DNA from: Dastarcus helophoroides
Lineage: Eukaryota > Arthropoda > Insecta > Coleoptera > Bothrideridae
Assembly: GCA_028583605.1 (NCBI GenBank)
Contig: CM053331.1
Coordinates: 14,802,857-14,866,856 of the forward strand
DNA: 64,000 bases
Direction: 5' to 3'
Position numbers and translations under genes: made by a program. The notes below the pieces were generated by a model that was given only the letters and a program-made list of their open reading frames with translations, was not told the origin of the DNA and did no database searches. Of this stretch, positions 10,901 through 22,700 are shown one piece after another. Every line of letters starts with the position of its first letter. Positions within the stretch are counted from its first letter, which is position 1.

Positions 10901-12244
10901 AATGGCTAGTAAAAGAATTCAGCAAATTAGAATTCCAGCAACTCAGTTTGTCAGTCAAAAATTCCCAAGAGTTTGTACAGAAAATTCAGAATGAAGAGTT
11001 GTTGGAAGGTGAAATGCTGGTTTCTTTTGATGTTTCTTCCCTCTTTCCCAGTGTACCCATACCTCAAACTTTATTATACCTTCGAGATCTGTTGGAATCT
11101 AATAACCTTTCAGGCAAAATTATTGACGAATATATTTCATTAACGAAAATATGTATGGATCAAAATTATTTCCAAATTAATAACGAATTTTATGAACAAC
11201 TTGAGGGAGCAGCCATGGGAAATCCTTTGTCACCTTTCATGGCTGAGCTCTTCATGGGTGTTTTTGAAAGTCGTCTTAAAAATGAATGTAGTTTGTTTCC
11301 TAGGGTATGGATTAGATATGTAGAAGATATTTTTGCTATTTTTGACACAAAAAAATCAAAATTTAGATAACTTCATTGATGTTTTAAATTCACGTTTTCC
11401 AACAGTTAAATTCACTGTAGAATTAGAGAAAGAAGCAGCTTTACCATTTTTAGACACTTTAGTTATTAGGAATAAAAATAGATTAGAATTTGATGTATAT
11501 AGGAAAGATTCCAGTACCTTCCGCTATATAACTTCCGATTCTAACCATTGCATACAGCACAAAATGGCAAGCTTCAACTTTCTTGCCCATCGCCTTCTGA
11601 GTCTTCCTCTTAGTAGAGAAAGATTCAGAAAGGAGTTAAAGACAATAAAACATATAGCTGAAGTTAATGGATTCGATCCGAATATTATTTATAAAATTAT
11701 TAATAAGAAAAAATTTAAATGTGAATTGGTGAATACTACAACTTTCCGAGCTGATGAAAACAAAAACTTTAAATTCGTCTCACTTCCATTTGAACCCTCG
11801 CTCACGCAGGGTTTGGGTGGAATTTTACGAAATCAGGGTTTTCGGGTTATTTATACTTCTAATGGAAAATTAAATTCGCTTTTAGGTAGTTTAAAGGATA
11901 AAGTAGAGCAAACAGATAAGTCTGGTATTTACCAAATTTCATGTAGGGATTGTCCTCAAAAGTATGTCGGACAAACTAGACGATCTCTTAAAATCCGACT
12001 CAAAGAACATTTGGCTCATTTGAGGTACGGAAGAACTGAGAAGTCAAGTGTGGCTCGACATGCTTTTGAATTAGATCATAGGATAGATAATGATATTAAA
12101 TTGTTAAAAGTAGTTAATAAGAATTATATGTTAAATGCATGTGAGAGCTTAGCCATCCATAAGGCTGGAAACAACCTTATGAATGGTTGCGCTGGACCTT
12201 TAGGCCATTCATCCCTGTTAAAAATAGTTAAGGTTGATAGATAA
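10893..12244 (+). pseudogene. PLE reverse transcriptase-GIY-YIG endonuclease, frameshifted copy
   Basis: The coding order is the same as in the left arm, but it is split. The first open part runs to a stop at 11370. The second part (from about 11333) continues in another frame to 12244. The cause is a run of seven A at about 11349, against six in the left arm. The motif C box reads YVED instead of YVDD, so an essential RT aspartate is replaced. Two other residue differences were seen: LDT for LDI before LVIRN, and LLK for LLR before VVNKN. RT motifs A and B and the GIY-YIG motifs are otherwise unchanged. The copy is clearly dead, yet very little diverged from its partner. Confidence 0.9.
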
Positions 12245-12354
12245 GAAATTGTGACACAACGACGTGTATGATTGGATGCGCGTTCGGGTGCGGCCGATCA
12301 CGCACGAAGTGAATATTCTTAGTATATAAGGGTTAATTTTAAGATTAGATGTTA

Positions 12355-12403
12355 GTTTCTCTCTGAAGATGACAGCTTGGCTGTCGAAACGCGTTAGAGC
12401 AAC
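12355..12403 (+). ncRNA. hammerhead-ribozyme-like motif in PLE 3' end
   Basis: Mirror copy of the motif at 9356-9404 and identical by eye: CUGAAGA core, GACAG/CUGUC stem II with loop CUUGG, GAAA, ACGCGU palindrome and AGAG pairing back to CUCU. The predicted cleavage would be after GUU, before AGAGC. Confidence 0.55.
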
Positions 12404-12463
12404 CTTTGTTGTGTTTTTTAATTTTTCTTGGTTTCAGGGGACAATTTCTGTTTTTCAATTTTT

Positions 12464-12968
12464 GAAGATAACCAAGGACCAGTCCGTTCCATCAAACAAA
12501 ATTCATTAATAAGTGTTAAGTATACACTTGATTTTTGACTTTCTTTAAATGTTTGCCAAATTTCCTCCAAAGGTCCATTTAGTTTTGACGTTAGGACAAG
12601 CTATTTATTTCAAGTTAAAATTAATATATTGAGATCATGAGTTTCGACGTAGTGAAATATTTTTTAAATTCAGATTTTTTTCTCGAATTTTCTACGTTTA
12701 ATTCAAACTTATGATACCAAAAAAAACCGAATTTAAAGAAATTTATGTATAATACAGAAAGTTATATTTTAAAATTGTATTTTCAACTCTTTGAAACAAA
12801 TTTTTACTTTATAATTGGGATTTGGAGAATAGAAAAAATTGAGCTTAAATCGAACTTTTAACATTAAAGTCAATATCTTGGGACAAAATTTTTAATTTTA
12901 ATAAAATATTTTTTTTTAGACAAATAAAACATAATTTTGGTGAAACGGACTGGTCCTTAGTTATCTTC
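12464..12968. mobile_element. about 500-bp palindrome-ended repeat abutting PLE tips
   Basis: The left end reads GAAGATAACCAAGGACCAGT and CCGTT. The right end is its near-perfect inverse (AACGGACTGGTCC, then TTAGTTATCTTC). The interior is AT-rich and non-coding. The same GGACCAGTCCGTT end recurs alone at 44883, and a variant recurs at 33650. It is flanked on both sides by PLE 3' tips pointing at it, so it may be either a separate MITE with GGACCAGTCC ends or the tail of the PLE unit. Confidence 0.55.
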
Positions 12969-13310
12969 AAAAATTGAAATACAAATTTTGTCCCCGGAAA
13001 CCAAGAAAGATTAAAAATCACAAAAAGGTTGCTCTAACGCGTTTCCATAGCCAAGCTATAATCTTCAGCGAGATACTACTACTGGCTATCGAAACGCGTT
13101 TGAGCAATTTTTGTTGCCTTTTTAGAAAGAGAAGACTAAAATACACAACAGAAACTGCTCCTACGCGTTTCGATAGCCATCTTCAGAGAGATACTACTAT
13201 CTCTCTGAAGATGATAGCTTGGCCATCGAAACGCGTTAGAGCAACCTTTGTTGTGTTTTTTTATCTTTCCTGGTTTCAGGGGAGAAGACTTGTATTTCAA
13301 ATAAAAACAT
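12969..13310. repeat. cluster of inverted PLE 3' ends
   Basis: PLE tips lie in opposite orientations. A minus-strand end has its hammerhead-like motif at 13028-13075, a plus-strand fragment lies at 13083-13110, a minus-strand copy with a shortened stem II at 13155-13195, and a plus-strand copy at 13197-13245 followed by the normal tip (GGTTTCAGGGGA). The last two motifs abut at the ATACTACTAT centre, forming a small palindrome of PLE ends with no coding part. This is a miniature version of the 9.3-12.5 kb arrangement. Confidence 0.75.
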
Positions 13311-14822
13311 AGAATAAATCTTATTGGGTGTTCATTTCTCATCCTTTTATTAATAAAAAAAAACTTAAAAATAATATGCCTCTTAGTAGATCTGCCAATT
13401 TCAAGAAATAATGTTGATTAGGTTAAGCAGGTTTTGATAATTTTTGACTCACAAACACGCCTAAAAAGAGTATAATTGCCCAATTCAGATTATTTACAAA
13501 GCGTATTTACGTGTTCATCGTTCTTAACGATTCTTCCCTAGGTGAAATCTCAGTTAATGGGTTATTATTATTGTCATAAAACGTCAAGGAATTTAAGTGG
13601 CAGACGGGCATTAAGCGCTATAAGTCACTTAAACGAATAAAAGTCGATTCAATAAAGAACAAATGGATTAATAAATCGAGCCAGATTTTCTTTTACATAT
13701 GCAAATTTTTGTAATTTAGAATTCAAAGAGAACCAGCTTCGTTTTAACTTCGTTTGCAATTCAGGGTTTTAAAATTAAATTAACTCAAAAGATTTCCAAG
13801 GAAATTTTCTTCTCCGAGGACATTCGCTAAATTTTGTAATCAAAATTGATAAAGCTAAAACTTGAAGAGCACTTTGTTCAACAATATTAAACGCCAAACT
13901 GTACGAAGAACATTAATTTTTTTGATTTAAAAGCATGATAGTCACAAGCTCGACCTTAAACTTAACATTCTACCTTTATACCAAAATTGTGATTTTTTGA
14001 AATAAAAGTCAACCTAGAATTTCTTGGAATATCCACTTTCGATATTCATTTATTATATTTTCTAAGTTCTTAGACAACAGGTTAACTATCCGACTTCAAA
14101 TTCGAAATTTTTGCATGTCTTTTTATTCGAAATAATGAGTTTTTAGTCTACATTTATGGTTCAAATAATTAATATGCACGGTGTTTGAGAAAGTTAATAC
14201 TAAAGTTAAGGAGGTGAAAGCAGTGCCAAAATTAATAAAAAAAAGTTTTACATAAACATAATTCTTACTGAGCACGGCTACTGAGATATTGCCCTCTAAA
14301 AGAGGTTATATCATTTGACTATTGTTTGAGCAATTTTCTTTTTAACTAGGGAAATAAAATACAACTTGCAGGGCATATTTACATGAATTTAAACGAAATA
14401 AGTTGTAAGTAAGAGTAGTTTCTACCTACCCCTAACATAAATTTTTTGATATGTTTTTATTCCTTTGAATTATTAAGCAAATGACTTTATTTTCTAACGA
14501 ATTGAACTTTTTGAAAAAAAAAATGTGTTTACAATTTTCTTTTAATTTAGAGTAGTCGAAAATTATATTTTGTTAAACACACACAGTTCAGAGGAATAAT
14601 ATTTTTCTACCTTATTAGGCAGTAGGCGCCTATCACATGACGATAAACGGCATCAATTTTTTTCTTTTCTAAATTTATTTTTAGACTACAAAGAAATAAT
14701 TTAAATAATAATAAGTAAATAAGACACCTTACTGCGACAATACATGCTAAGTAGTAAATATTTATTTTAAACACCTAATTTTATTTTAGGTTTACAGTTG
14801 AATTGTTTTGCGTATATAAATA
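13311..14822. other. AT-rich DNA, nothing recognised
   Basis: No open frame, RNA gene or inverted pair worth reporting was seen. Confidence 0.4.
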
Positions 14823-15175
14823 CCAAGTGCACCAAAAGATTTCCCATTTACTGTGCTACTGTCATTTTTTGGCATGTTCAGGTGTATTTCTTACTAGATT
14901 CGTACTCGCAAAATTGACATTTAACCTCGACATAAAAATTCTGCAGTACTACCAGGAATAGAAAAGGTCCATTCACTATTGCTTTTTTAGGTATTTCAAT
15001 AGTAGGATTAAAAAGCAAAAGGTTTTTCCTCCATTGTAAAATCAAATCAATAAAATATTTTTTAAGGTTATGTTAGTTTACTTGCCTTTTTAAAAAACTG
15101 ATCAAGTAACAAACATACGTGAACATGACAAAAGAATGACAGTTCACTAGGTGGGAAAACTTTTTATACACACGG
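14823..15175. mobile_element. MITE, about 353 bp, TA target duplication
   Basis: Inverted ends of about 65 bp share AAAGATTTCCCA / AAAGTTTTCCCA, ACTGTCATT and GGCATGTTCA / GTCATGTTCA. It is flanked by TA on both sides. It has no coding capacity and is probably a non-autonomous Tc1/mariner-type element. Confidence 0.6.
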
Positions 15176-15526
15176 TATATCTTCAATAGTTTTGATAAAA
15201 CTTTCTAACAATAATTTTCTTTATCTGTTATGTCACAAACGATCGCAGATTTAACCATAACAAAAATAAGTTCTCACCGGCTATCGCACTGAAGAGATAC
15301 AGGTCGTCCAGTTTTCTGGTCTAAAACTTCATACAAGGTTTAGCCGTAAGTCACGGGTGACGTCATCCCGGCGGGTACGTAAACATTTGTTCAGTGACGA
15401 ACTGACGTGCGGTCGCACCGTTCCATTAAATAATTGCTGCCTTACCTTTTAGATCACGCGCGGTGGACCGTCACCCGCGCGGATTTTTTCAAATCTGACA
15501 CGCCGCTAAAGTTTTCTCTGTTTGCC

Positions 15527-16158
15527 TTTTAGAGTCACGCGGGTAACGAGGGTGTTATGCAATATTAAAGTATAAATGAAAATAATTATTATTGCCTTAA
15601 TTAATTTAGAATTTATCCATTGATAACCTCAATGTCTGTGTGTTGGGGTCTTTAAAAGTTTCAAGAAAATTTTGAAAAAAATGAGTAAGTTACAATTAAA
15701 CTTTTGATGAGATGGGTGTAGTTTCCTCAAGTGATCAGTTTTTTTAAAAAAGCACACCAACATTTCAGTACTTTATAAAAATATTTTCACTTTGTCTGGG
15801 ATCCTATGAGTTTTAAGCTTGAATGTCTGACTACTTGCCCCAAGTGTCCTCCCCATGCGCACAGCAAATCCGTCAATAGCTAAGCTTTCAGTTTCGATAT
15901 ATTCAATATTCATGATTGTACACCATAGGAAAAAATGAACAAATGGCCCGTGTCACACTGAAAGACATAATATGTCCCAATGGCTCTCACGCGAGCGGGT
16001 GCCGGGCGGCGTGAGAGTAGGCGCGGGTGCAAAAGACACCCGCGACGGGTGACGCACCCGCACGCGGTCACCCGTTCCACTCTAAATAACTTGCTGCAAA
16101 CAAATGTATTCTGCCTACCCGCGCGCGGGTGACGGGTGCTACCCGCGTGACTCTAAAA
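15527..16158. mobile_element. GC-rich MITE with perfect 19-bp inverted ends
   Basis: The ends are TTTTAGAGTCACGCGGGTA and its exact reverse complement. Inside, the right part (15940-16140) is dense in CACCCGC/GCGGGTG strings. The central part is AT-rich and non-coding. Related GC-rich strings just to the left (15345-15480, including TTTTAGATCACGCG) look like a second, older end of the same family. The composition is far from that of the host DNA. The superfamily is not recognised. Confidence 0.7.
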
Positions 16159-17140
16159 ACGGCCTTAGTGTTAGTCGACACCTCTGACAGGGGTGTCGCA
16201 ATTTAAAGATTATTGAAATACATATACAGATCAAATATACAGAAAGCTAAAAACAGTTGGTCATCGCTAATTGAGGTCACTCTAAAATTTGTCACATGCA
16301 ATGCAGCGTCGAGTTTAATAATTATGTTTCGAATATTCGCGTAACTGTTTGATGTCACAAACATATAATATACAAATTAATATTAAAATCCATTTAGAGT
16401 CGCAATTGTAATCACTTTTACTGTGGCATTGATGTTGTCGTAATATAATTTATTTTGCATACATATATATTTCTAAAATAAATACTGTGATATGCTAATC
16501 AGTATTAAATATTTAAGTTTTATATTTGTACTATGTACCTATTCACAATTTATTAACAGTTCAAAGCAAACTATTTTAAAAGTATATAAACCAATCCCAG
16601 AGCATTAAAAGAACCACTATGTACTAAACTAATTTTTTATAGAGCAAGTCAAGTAAAAGAAAGAAAAGAGATAAGAATAAGCGCCCAATTGTACTGAATT
16701 TATTTGTATTGTTCTATCACATGAAGAAATTGCTTCATTTTTGTTTTTCGACTTGACAAATAGAAAAATTATTGGGACACATCTGTCACCAAAGCTGTAA
16801 CCGATCTGCATCACAGTTTATTGCAATTAGATCTAAAAAAAACATGATTCAATCAAAATACTACAAAAGAGAATTAAACGTGCAAATAAATATGTAGTAG
16901 TTTTCCCTCAGAGCACTGAAAAAGCCAATCTTACAAGGAAAGTACCCGATTTGTACCCCACTGATTTTTTTCATTTTGTGATATGTTATTGTACATAAAA
17001 AAATATTGGACAGGTATTTTTTTAAGATGCTAACCCGGCGATTTAAGTGGTGAAACCACCCCTCAAAGTTAACCCCAAAAAAGAGTTTTTCTTTAATAAC
17101 TCAAGAATTAATTAGATTTTTTTAATGAAACAAACGCTCA
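16159..17140. other. AT-rich DNA, nothing recognised
   Basis: No supported gene or repeat pair was seen. Confidence 0.4.
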
Positions 17141-17151
17141 TAGAGATCTCT

Positions 17152-17260
17152 TATCTCTCTAAAGATGACAGCTTTGCTGGCGAAACGCGTTAGAGCAACG
17201 TTTGTTGTGTCTTCTAATCTTTCTTGGTTTCAGGGGACAAGTTCTGTATTTCAATTTTTT
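17152..17260 (+). repeat. solo PLE 3' end with damaged hammerhead-like motif
   Basis: This copy has the standard tip (TCTTGGTTTCAGGGGACAAG) after a hammerhead-like motif at 17152-17199. The core reads CUAAAGA instead of CUGAAGA, and stem II is GACAG/CUGGC, so ribozyme function should be lost. It has no coding part and no inverted partner. Confidence 0.65.
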
Positions 17261-18340
17261 AATTTAATTGTTTTTACGAAAATTATATTAACTTTGTTAT
17301 TTCTTATGAACGCCATGTTGAATTTTATTTTTTTTTAAATTAGACATAGTTTTCTGATTAATTCGATACATAACATGCCATCCTTCAAATGTAGCAAAGT
17401 GAGTTAAATGAAATAATTCAATATTTTTAAACAAAAAAATTATAGTAGGCGATGCATGTGCTATAACTTTTAATAATAAAAATAAGTACCCAATTAAATA
17501 ACGATAATTATTGAAAAACAAAAAATATTGTAACAAACTGTGCAATATCGAAACAGTTATTTGTATAATCGTAACATGCATGCATACCTTTAAGAAGCAT
17601 AATTCTATGAGAAGGTGTAGATGTTCTAAAATACTTAAACTTACTCGTATAACGTGAAACATCTTAACACAATAATATTAGAAATAGCTCATATTTATGC
17701 ACATTATCCGTCTTACAATACTTAACTTCTAGAGAAGTATAGAACGCACACTTGGGTATGAGTCATGGGAAAGTCGCTTCTAATAAAATTCCTATAATGT
17801 TTTAAAATCTACGTCATGTACATTAAGAGTATTATTAAATATTTCAATATTATACAGTTAGTTACAATATGTTTGGTTTTTTAATAATACCTATTGGTTT
17901 TTTAGGGACTCTATATTTTATTATTAGGAACTATAGCGATTACATTACCTACTATATATTTTTTTATTAATATACTACCTTATTTAACCTCCTTTGCAAC
18001 ATTTGAGGTGTACCATGACATACATTAAATTGATCACAAAAATATGTGAAATTCGAAATTGAAAAAATTTGGCCTTCATAATGGCTTCCATAAGAAATAA
18101 CAAAATTTGTGTAATTTTCTCAGAAACAGTCAAATTTAGAAAAAAATTAACGTACATAAATGAAATGACCCTAAAAAACAACTAATTACAAATTTTGATT
18201 TTTTTCGATCGGACTTCAAATAAACAAGTTACAGCTGATTATTAAAAATGGCGATTTTGAGTTTTGTCTAAATAAAATCAAGACAAATTGGAATTCAATT
18301 GTTTTGTTAGCGGAATATTGTTAGGCATTAAATTCTGCAC
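17261..18340. other. AT-rich DNA, nothing recognised
   Basis: Only chance open frames were seen. Confidence 0.4.
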
Positions 18341-18469
18341 TACTTTGCTCATTTAAGCTTTCTTGTATCTCTAATGGTTGCCGAGTTCCCTGTAGTGGAA
18401 ATAAAATTTGGTTCAACCTGTATACCGCTTATCGGAAAAATAGGCCCAAATTGCCAATGAAACTCACGG

Positions 18470-18910
18470 AATGTAGTGAGAAATCGAAAAGAGCAATTTT
18501 TACTTGCAGATGACAAGATATATAATATCGTGATCTTTTCGGGTAGGAAAAATTTAAAATTTTTGTGTTCTCTGGATGCCATATACGTCGATGAAACATT
18601 CAATTTTTGTACAAAGTTTTTCTACAAATGTTTACGATACATGGATTCAAACGTGACCACTAGGTACCTTTGGTGTTCTGCCTATTACCAAATAAACGAA
18701 AATCAACGTTTCATTTGGCCTTTAACTACGTCAAAGAAAAATGTCAGAACTCCAGCTATTGCTTCACTCCAGCAGCAGACTTCCAAGAAGCTATCCGGCA
18801 ATGCGAAGAGAAAACCTGTTCAGGCTCTAAAATTTTTGGTTGTAAATGACATTTGGGCTAATCGTGGTATAAAAAAATTAAACAACTTGGTTTCTGTTAT
18901 AAATATAGAA
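18470..18910 (+). pseudogene. MULE-type transposase remnant, N-terminal/central part
   Basis: Translation from 18476 gives a stretch resembling the catalytic domain of insect MULE transposases: EQFLLAD..., then NIVIFSGRKNLKFLC, then AIYVDETFNFCTKFF. This is the typical 'F.GT' region, with the first catalytic Asp expected at YVDET. After about residue 76 the similarity fades, and the open frame continues only by chance before reaching a MITE. The start used by the open frame is a GTG and is not meaningful. The remnant continues after the MITE at 19462. Confidence 0.6.
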
Positions 18911-19382
18911 TACGTTTACATCGCTGCTTTCGATCCGATTCCAGGTCGATCGAATTGACTTCATTCGATCCAATTTGTCAATAAGTATGGATAGGATTCA
19001 AATTTCAAGCAGATCGAACACTTCCATCCGATCCTTTCCTTTGGTTGGACTGGATTGAGTCAGGCAGATTGATACTTATGTTTGGATCCGATGAGAACCG
19101 AACCGGATTGATTCCAAATTTTTTTCATGTTTGTATTTTGTAAATTTCTTCTTAATAACATGAAATCTAATTTCCAAACTCTGTGACCAATTCCACTTGG
19201 ATGCAAAATTGGCTTGTTTCTGGATGAAATATTATTTGTTCTTTAATTTCGACAGATTAAAAATGGATCAGATCAATTTATGGTAAAACGAATTGAAGAC
19301 GAGACGATGGAAACTCGCCCGAGTTAATGCAACTTGGATCCGATCGACTTTCAATCAGATTGAAAGCAACGATATAAGCGTA
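18911..19382. mobile_element. MITE splitting the MULE remnant
   Basis: The inverted ends TACGTTTACATCGCTGCTTT and TACGCTTATATCGTTGCTTT agree at 17 of 20 positions. Subterminal parts are rich in GATCCGAT / TCGATCGAAT strings. It is about 472 bp and non-coding. It sits between the two parts of the MULE transposase remnant, so it inserted later than the MULE. Confidence 0.65.
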
Positions 19383-19458
19383 GTCATAGAGATAAAAGCT
19401 CTGTGATAAGGGCATTCCTAAGGACTGCTTTGGACTGCTTTTTCTTAATGCAACATTT

Positions 19459-19670
19459 GTGAGAGACTGCTTTTTCGTCGACTTTGCGGCGGTGCAACCG
19501 AATCGTCCGCAAGTTACAAAATTCACCGATTATCTGGTAAAAAATAACAACGCCAAGTCTTTAAAAGTTTCTTCCGCCATTTGGGCAAAAAATTTGAGTT
19601 CTCTAAGACGCACAACAAATGCATGTGAAAGTTTTCATTCACGTTTTAATTTATCTTTTTCTCACATGTA
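19459..19670 (+). pseudogene. MULE-type transposase remnant, C-terminal part
   Basis: An open stretch reads CFFVDFAAVQPNRPQVTKFT, then DYLV, then IWAKNLSSLRRTTNACESFH and SRFN. The RTTNxCESFHSxFN signature is typical of the C-terminal region of insect MULE transposases. It is on the same strand as the fragment at 18470 and separated from it by the MITE. The middle of the transposase is missing or unrecognisable. Confidence 0.65.
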
Positions 19671-19729
19671 TCTAAATACTTTTTTGATCATAAATGCTTT
19701 ATTAGAATTTCAATTTTATCTTTAAATTG

Positions 19730-22700
19730 GAATTAAAAGTGCTGAAAGATATTCAGTTCAAATAAAGAAATTTGAGATTTTCAAATATCCCAAATTAACA
19801 ACGATTTCAGGTTCCAAGTTCGATTTTATTAAAATTGTTGGAAACCCATTCAAAATTTAATAGTTTATGTTCTTTCTATATCTATATGTTTAAACTAAAA
19901 TATAGTTATTTTTATTTTATGAAAAAAATTGTAACATCATGATAGTTGTTTTATTTCTAGCATACGGGGTATTAGGAGCCGGACTGAATTTGACTATAGC
20001 TGAGACTGAACTTGGCTGTTATTAGGGCAAGATTATAAATCCGGGACCGAACTCAGCAATACTCAGCCAAAATTTAGTTGAACCGATTAAATCAGAAAGA
20101 GCATGACTCACTGTCTTCAAACTTTCGAGAAAATGTAGATTCGGAGCCTTTCCGTTGTCAACAAAAATTTCAGCTCTGCATGCTATCTATGCTAATAAAT
20201 GAATTTATGCCATTTCTGTTCAAAATGCTTCGCTACTAATAATGTACCCGTTCACCTGAATAATTTGTTTGCAACTATATTCTTAAGGGCATGGTGATTG
20301 ACATAAAATTCTGCACTACCTTGCCCATTTAAACGATTTTCCATCTCCACAAATAACGGATATATCCATGTTATCCAACGCCCAGACTTTATATTAAATT
20401 AAAGGAAAAGGATGAAATCTGGTATGTTAACCGAGAGAATAGAACAGTTGCCATAATTTTGTTAGAATTTATTCAACAGAGAAAAAAGCTAATTACGTCA
20501 ATGTAAGAATGTCATAAAACCAAGCAGAAATGATACAATATTATTTAGTGCGCCACATACGCATAAAAAAATTAGAGCAGATTTTTTAGAAGAAAATAAT
20601 TAATTATTGTTTCCTTAATGACATGTCGATGGAAAATGGAGATAATATTTTCCACTATTTTTCTCGCCTAATAAAGTTACTTCACTCCTTCAGGTCCTGT
20701 GGAACACACTACATTATCGTATGTCAACTTTTAAATCTTATCCTGGTGTTTTGCGTCGAACTTTTTTTCAGTCTAAGTTCAAAGAATTTACCCTCAGGTT
20801 TTAAGCAAACACATTTTATAAAAATATGAAGCTTACTCGTAATTACTGAATTTATTTTGGACTATAAGTCAAACAAGGGATACAAGTTGCACTTTTTCCG
20901 TAACTAACCTAAACTCTATAACTTTTCGATTCGAACCATTTATTTACTTTTTAGGTGTCTCTTGGGAACGATTAAGCTTGACAGATTTTATTGATTTTGG
21001 CGGCTTATAGTCTCGTGCTTTCACACAACACATCTGAGGCAAAAATTATCTAAAAATTATCTCATTAAATTTACTATGTATTCTAATATCGCACTAATGC
21101 TAGACAGTAACTAAATTTTAACATATTATATCTGCTCTTAGAATATTTAATTTAACTACAGTGTCGTACCTTTCACCAACATAAATTTATTTACAGCATT
21201 TTTTTTTATCAAAATGCCTTAAAGAGGTAGATTTTTGTTTAAGGGTTGGAACATTTAAGTTTAATTTGTGTATCTTTTTCCTTGAATGTGCTGACGGTAG
21301 AATCGTTGTTCTCGCACATCCGTACTATGATTTTCGTCGTTGAGCAATCGTAATAGACATATCGCCTTTATCTTTTTGATCATAGTTCTAAGTCATTTTT
21401 CTTTCTGAATTAGTGCAGCGTTCAACATAACTGTCGACTGGTCATATTCAATATTTGTTCATTTGCATGGTCTAAAGAAATAAGTGTACTAATAAACAAT
21501 GCTTTTAAAACCCTCTAGGATGGCACCCCATCAAAGGTTCTCAAGATTCTGCAGAGTTCCCCTAATAGCATTCTCTGTCAAGCTCCGTACTTTGGCCTTT
21601 CATCTTTAAGCTATGAGTTTTCATTGTCCCGATGGCTTGACGTTCTGATCTGGTGGTTTTTGACAAATTTTCTGGATCAGCCATTTTTCCACCTTTGAAT
21701 AAGCAACACTTCTGGCAAAAATAAGCAAGCTGTTGCTTTCTACACCTTTTTTTTCTTGTAGCGTCAGCCAAAAGAATATGTCTCGTTAGACAATTTTTTA
21801 CCATTTTAGATTCTATTTTCGGGGAATAGGTTTATTACGTTATGATTTAATTAAGAAATCTTTTTATTTTACTATTGTTTCACTTTATCTGTTCGAATGA
21901 TAAACACGTGAATTGTAAAACATTTTATTTCTAAACCGAACTCGGAACACTACAATTGCAATTCACTAACACTGTTTAATTAATCAACTTATTCATTAAC
22001 TTTTAACTAAATTCTACTCTAACTAACTTAACCGAGGGAACAGTGACCGCACTATATAGTTTCCGGTCCGGGTTCTAGAAGAATTTGGCAGATAGGGCTT
22101 ATCATTTGCCAAAATTTCTGGAGCGCTTATCTGCTGTTTGATTTATTATCGCGGCCGCTTCCCTTTATTAAATTTTCTAGAAAATTCCCAACTAAACTTT
22201 TAAATTACTTTTTTGTTGCAATATTTGAAATTGGGCGTTTATAACTTTTTGGATTAATTATTTATAGCGATTCGATCAGTAAACCTACGACTTACTTTTT
22301 AATTTACTTCAATTTATACCGTTGGTGCGCCAGGTTTATAAAGCAGAGAATGTGCATGATATTTAGGTTCGCTTGATGTATATTAGCCAGCGGCAGTAAT
22401 GGTCTGGCAGGTAACAACTCATTTTGCTTTAGATAGTATTTAGGTGCTAACGGATTTAAAAGTATTTATGTATGGCTATTATCTTTATATTTCTGAAAAA
22501 GTCTAGGAGGTGTCTTTGGCCCCTAGTTTTAGTTTTGTGAAATTACTCATGCTTTGATATGTGGTTACCTGGTAAACTTTTAGTTAGATTATGAGTTTAA
22601 GGTTTTTGAGTAATTTAGCATTAGTTTTGTTTAAAAATATTCTTAGTTACCTTTTAATTTCCTAAATTATGTCCGATTTCGGCTTTGCAGATATTCAATT

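Larger units (their letters stand above)
10892..12463 (+). mobile_element. Penelope-like element, right arm of head-to-head palindrome, 5' truncated
   Basis: This mirror copy of 9295-10866 reads outward to the right. It has the same truncated coding region, the same 3' untranslated part with a hammerhead-like motif (12355-12403), and the same outer tip ending at the run of T after CTGTTTTTCAA. Unlike the left arm, its coding region is broken by a frameshift and a catalytic-site change. Sequence beyond 12463 (GAAGATAACCAAGGACCAGT) also follows the PLE tip at 33643, so the repeat unit may extend further right than the palindrome. Confidence 0.9.

Noticed and set aside
10764..10958. 64-codon open frame across the palindrome centre
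   Set aside because: A shadow of the PLE frame produced by the symmetry of the arms.
17297..17662. 121-codon open frame on the minus strand
   Set aside because: Hydrophobic, AT-driven composition (Phe, Ile, Leu, Tyr rich) with no motif; a chance frame.
21930..22160. LTR of a retrotransposon
   Set aside because: The composition is suggestive, but no second LTR, primer-binding site or pol sequence was found.
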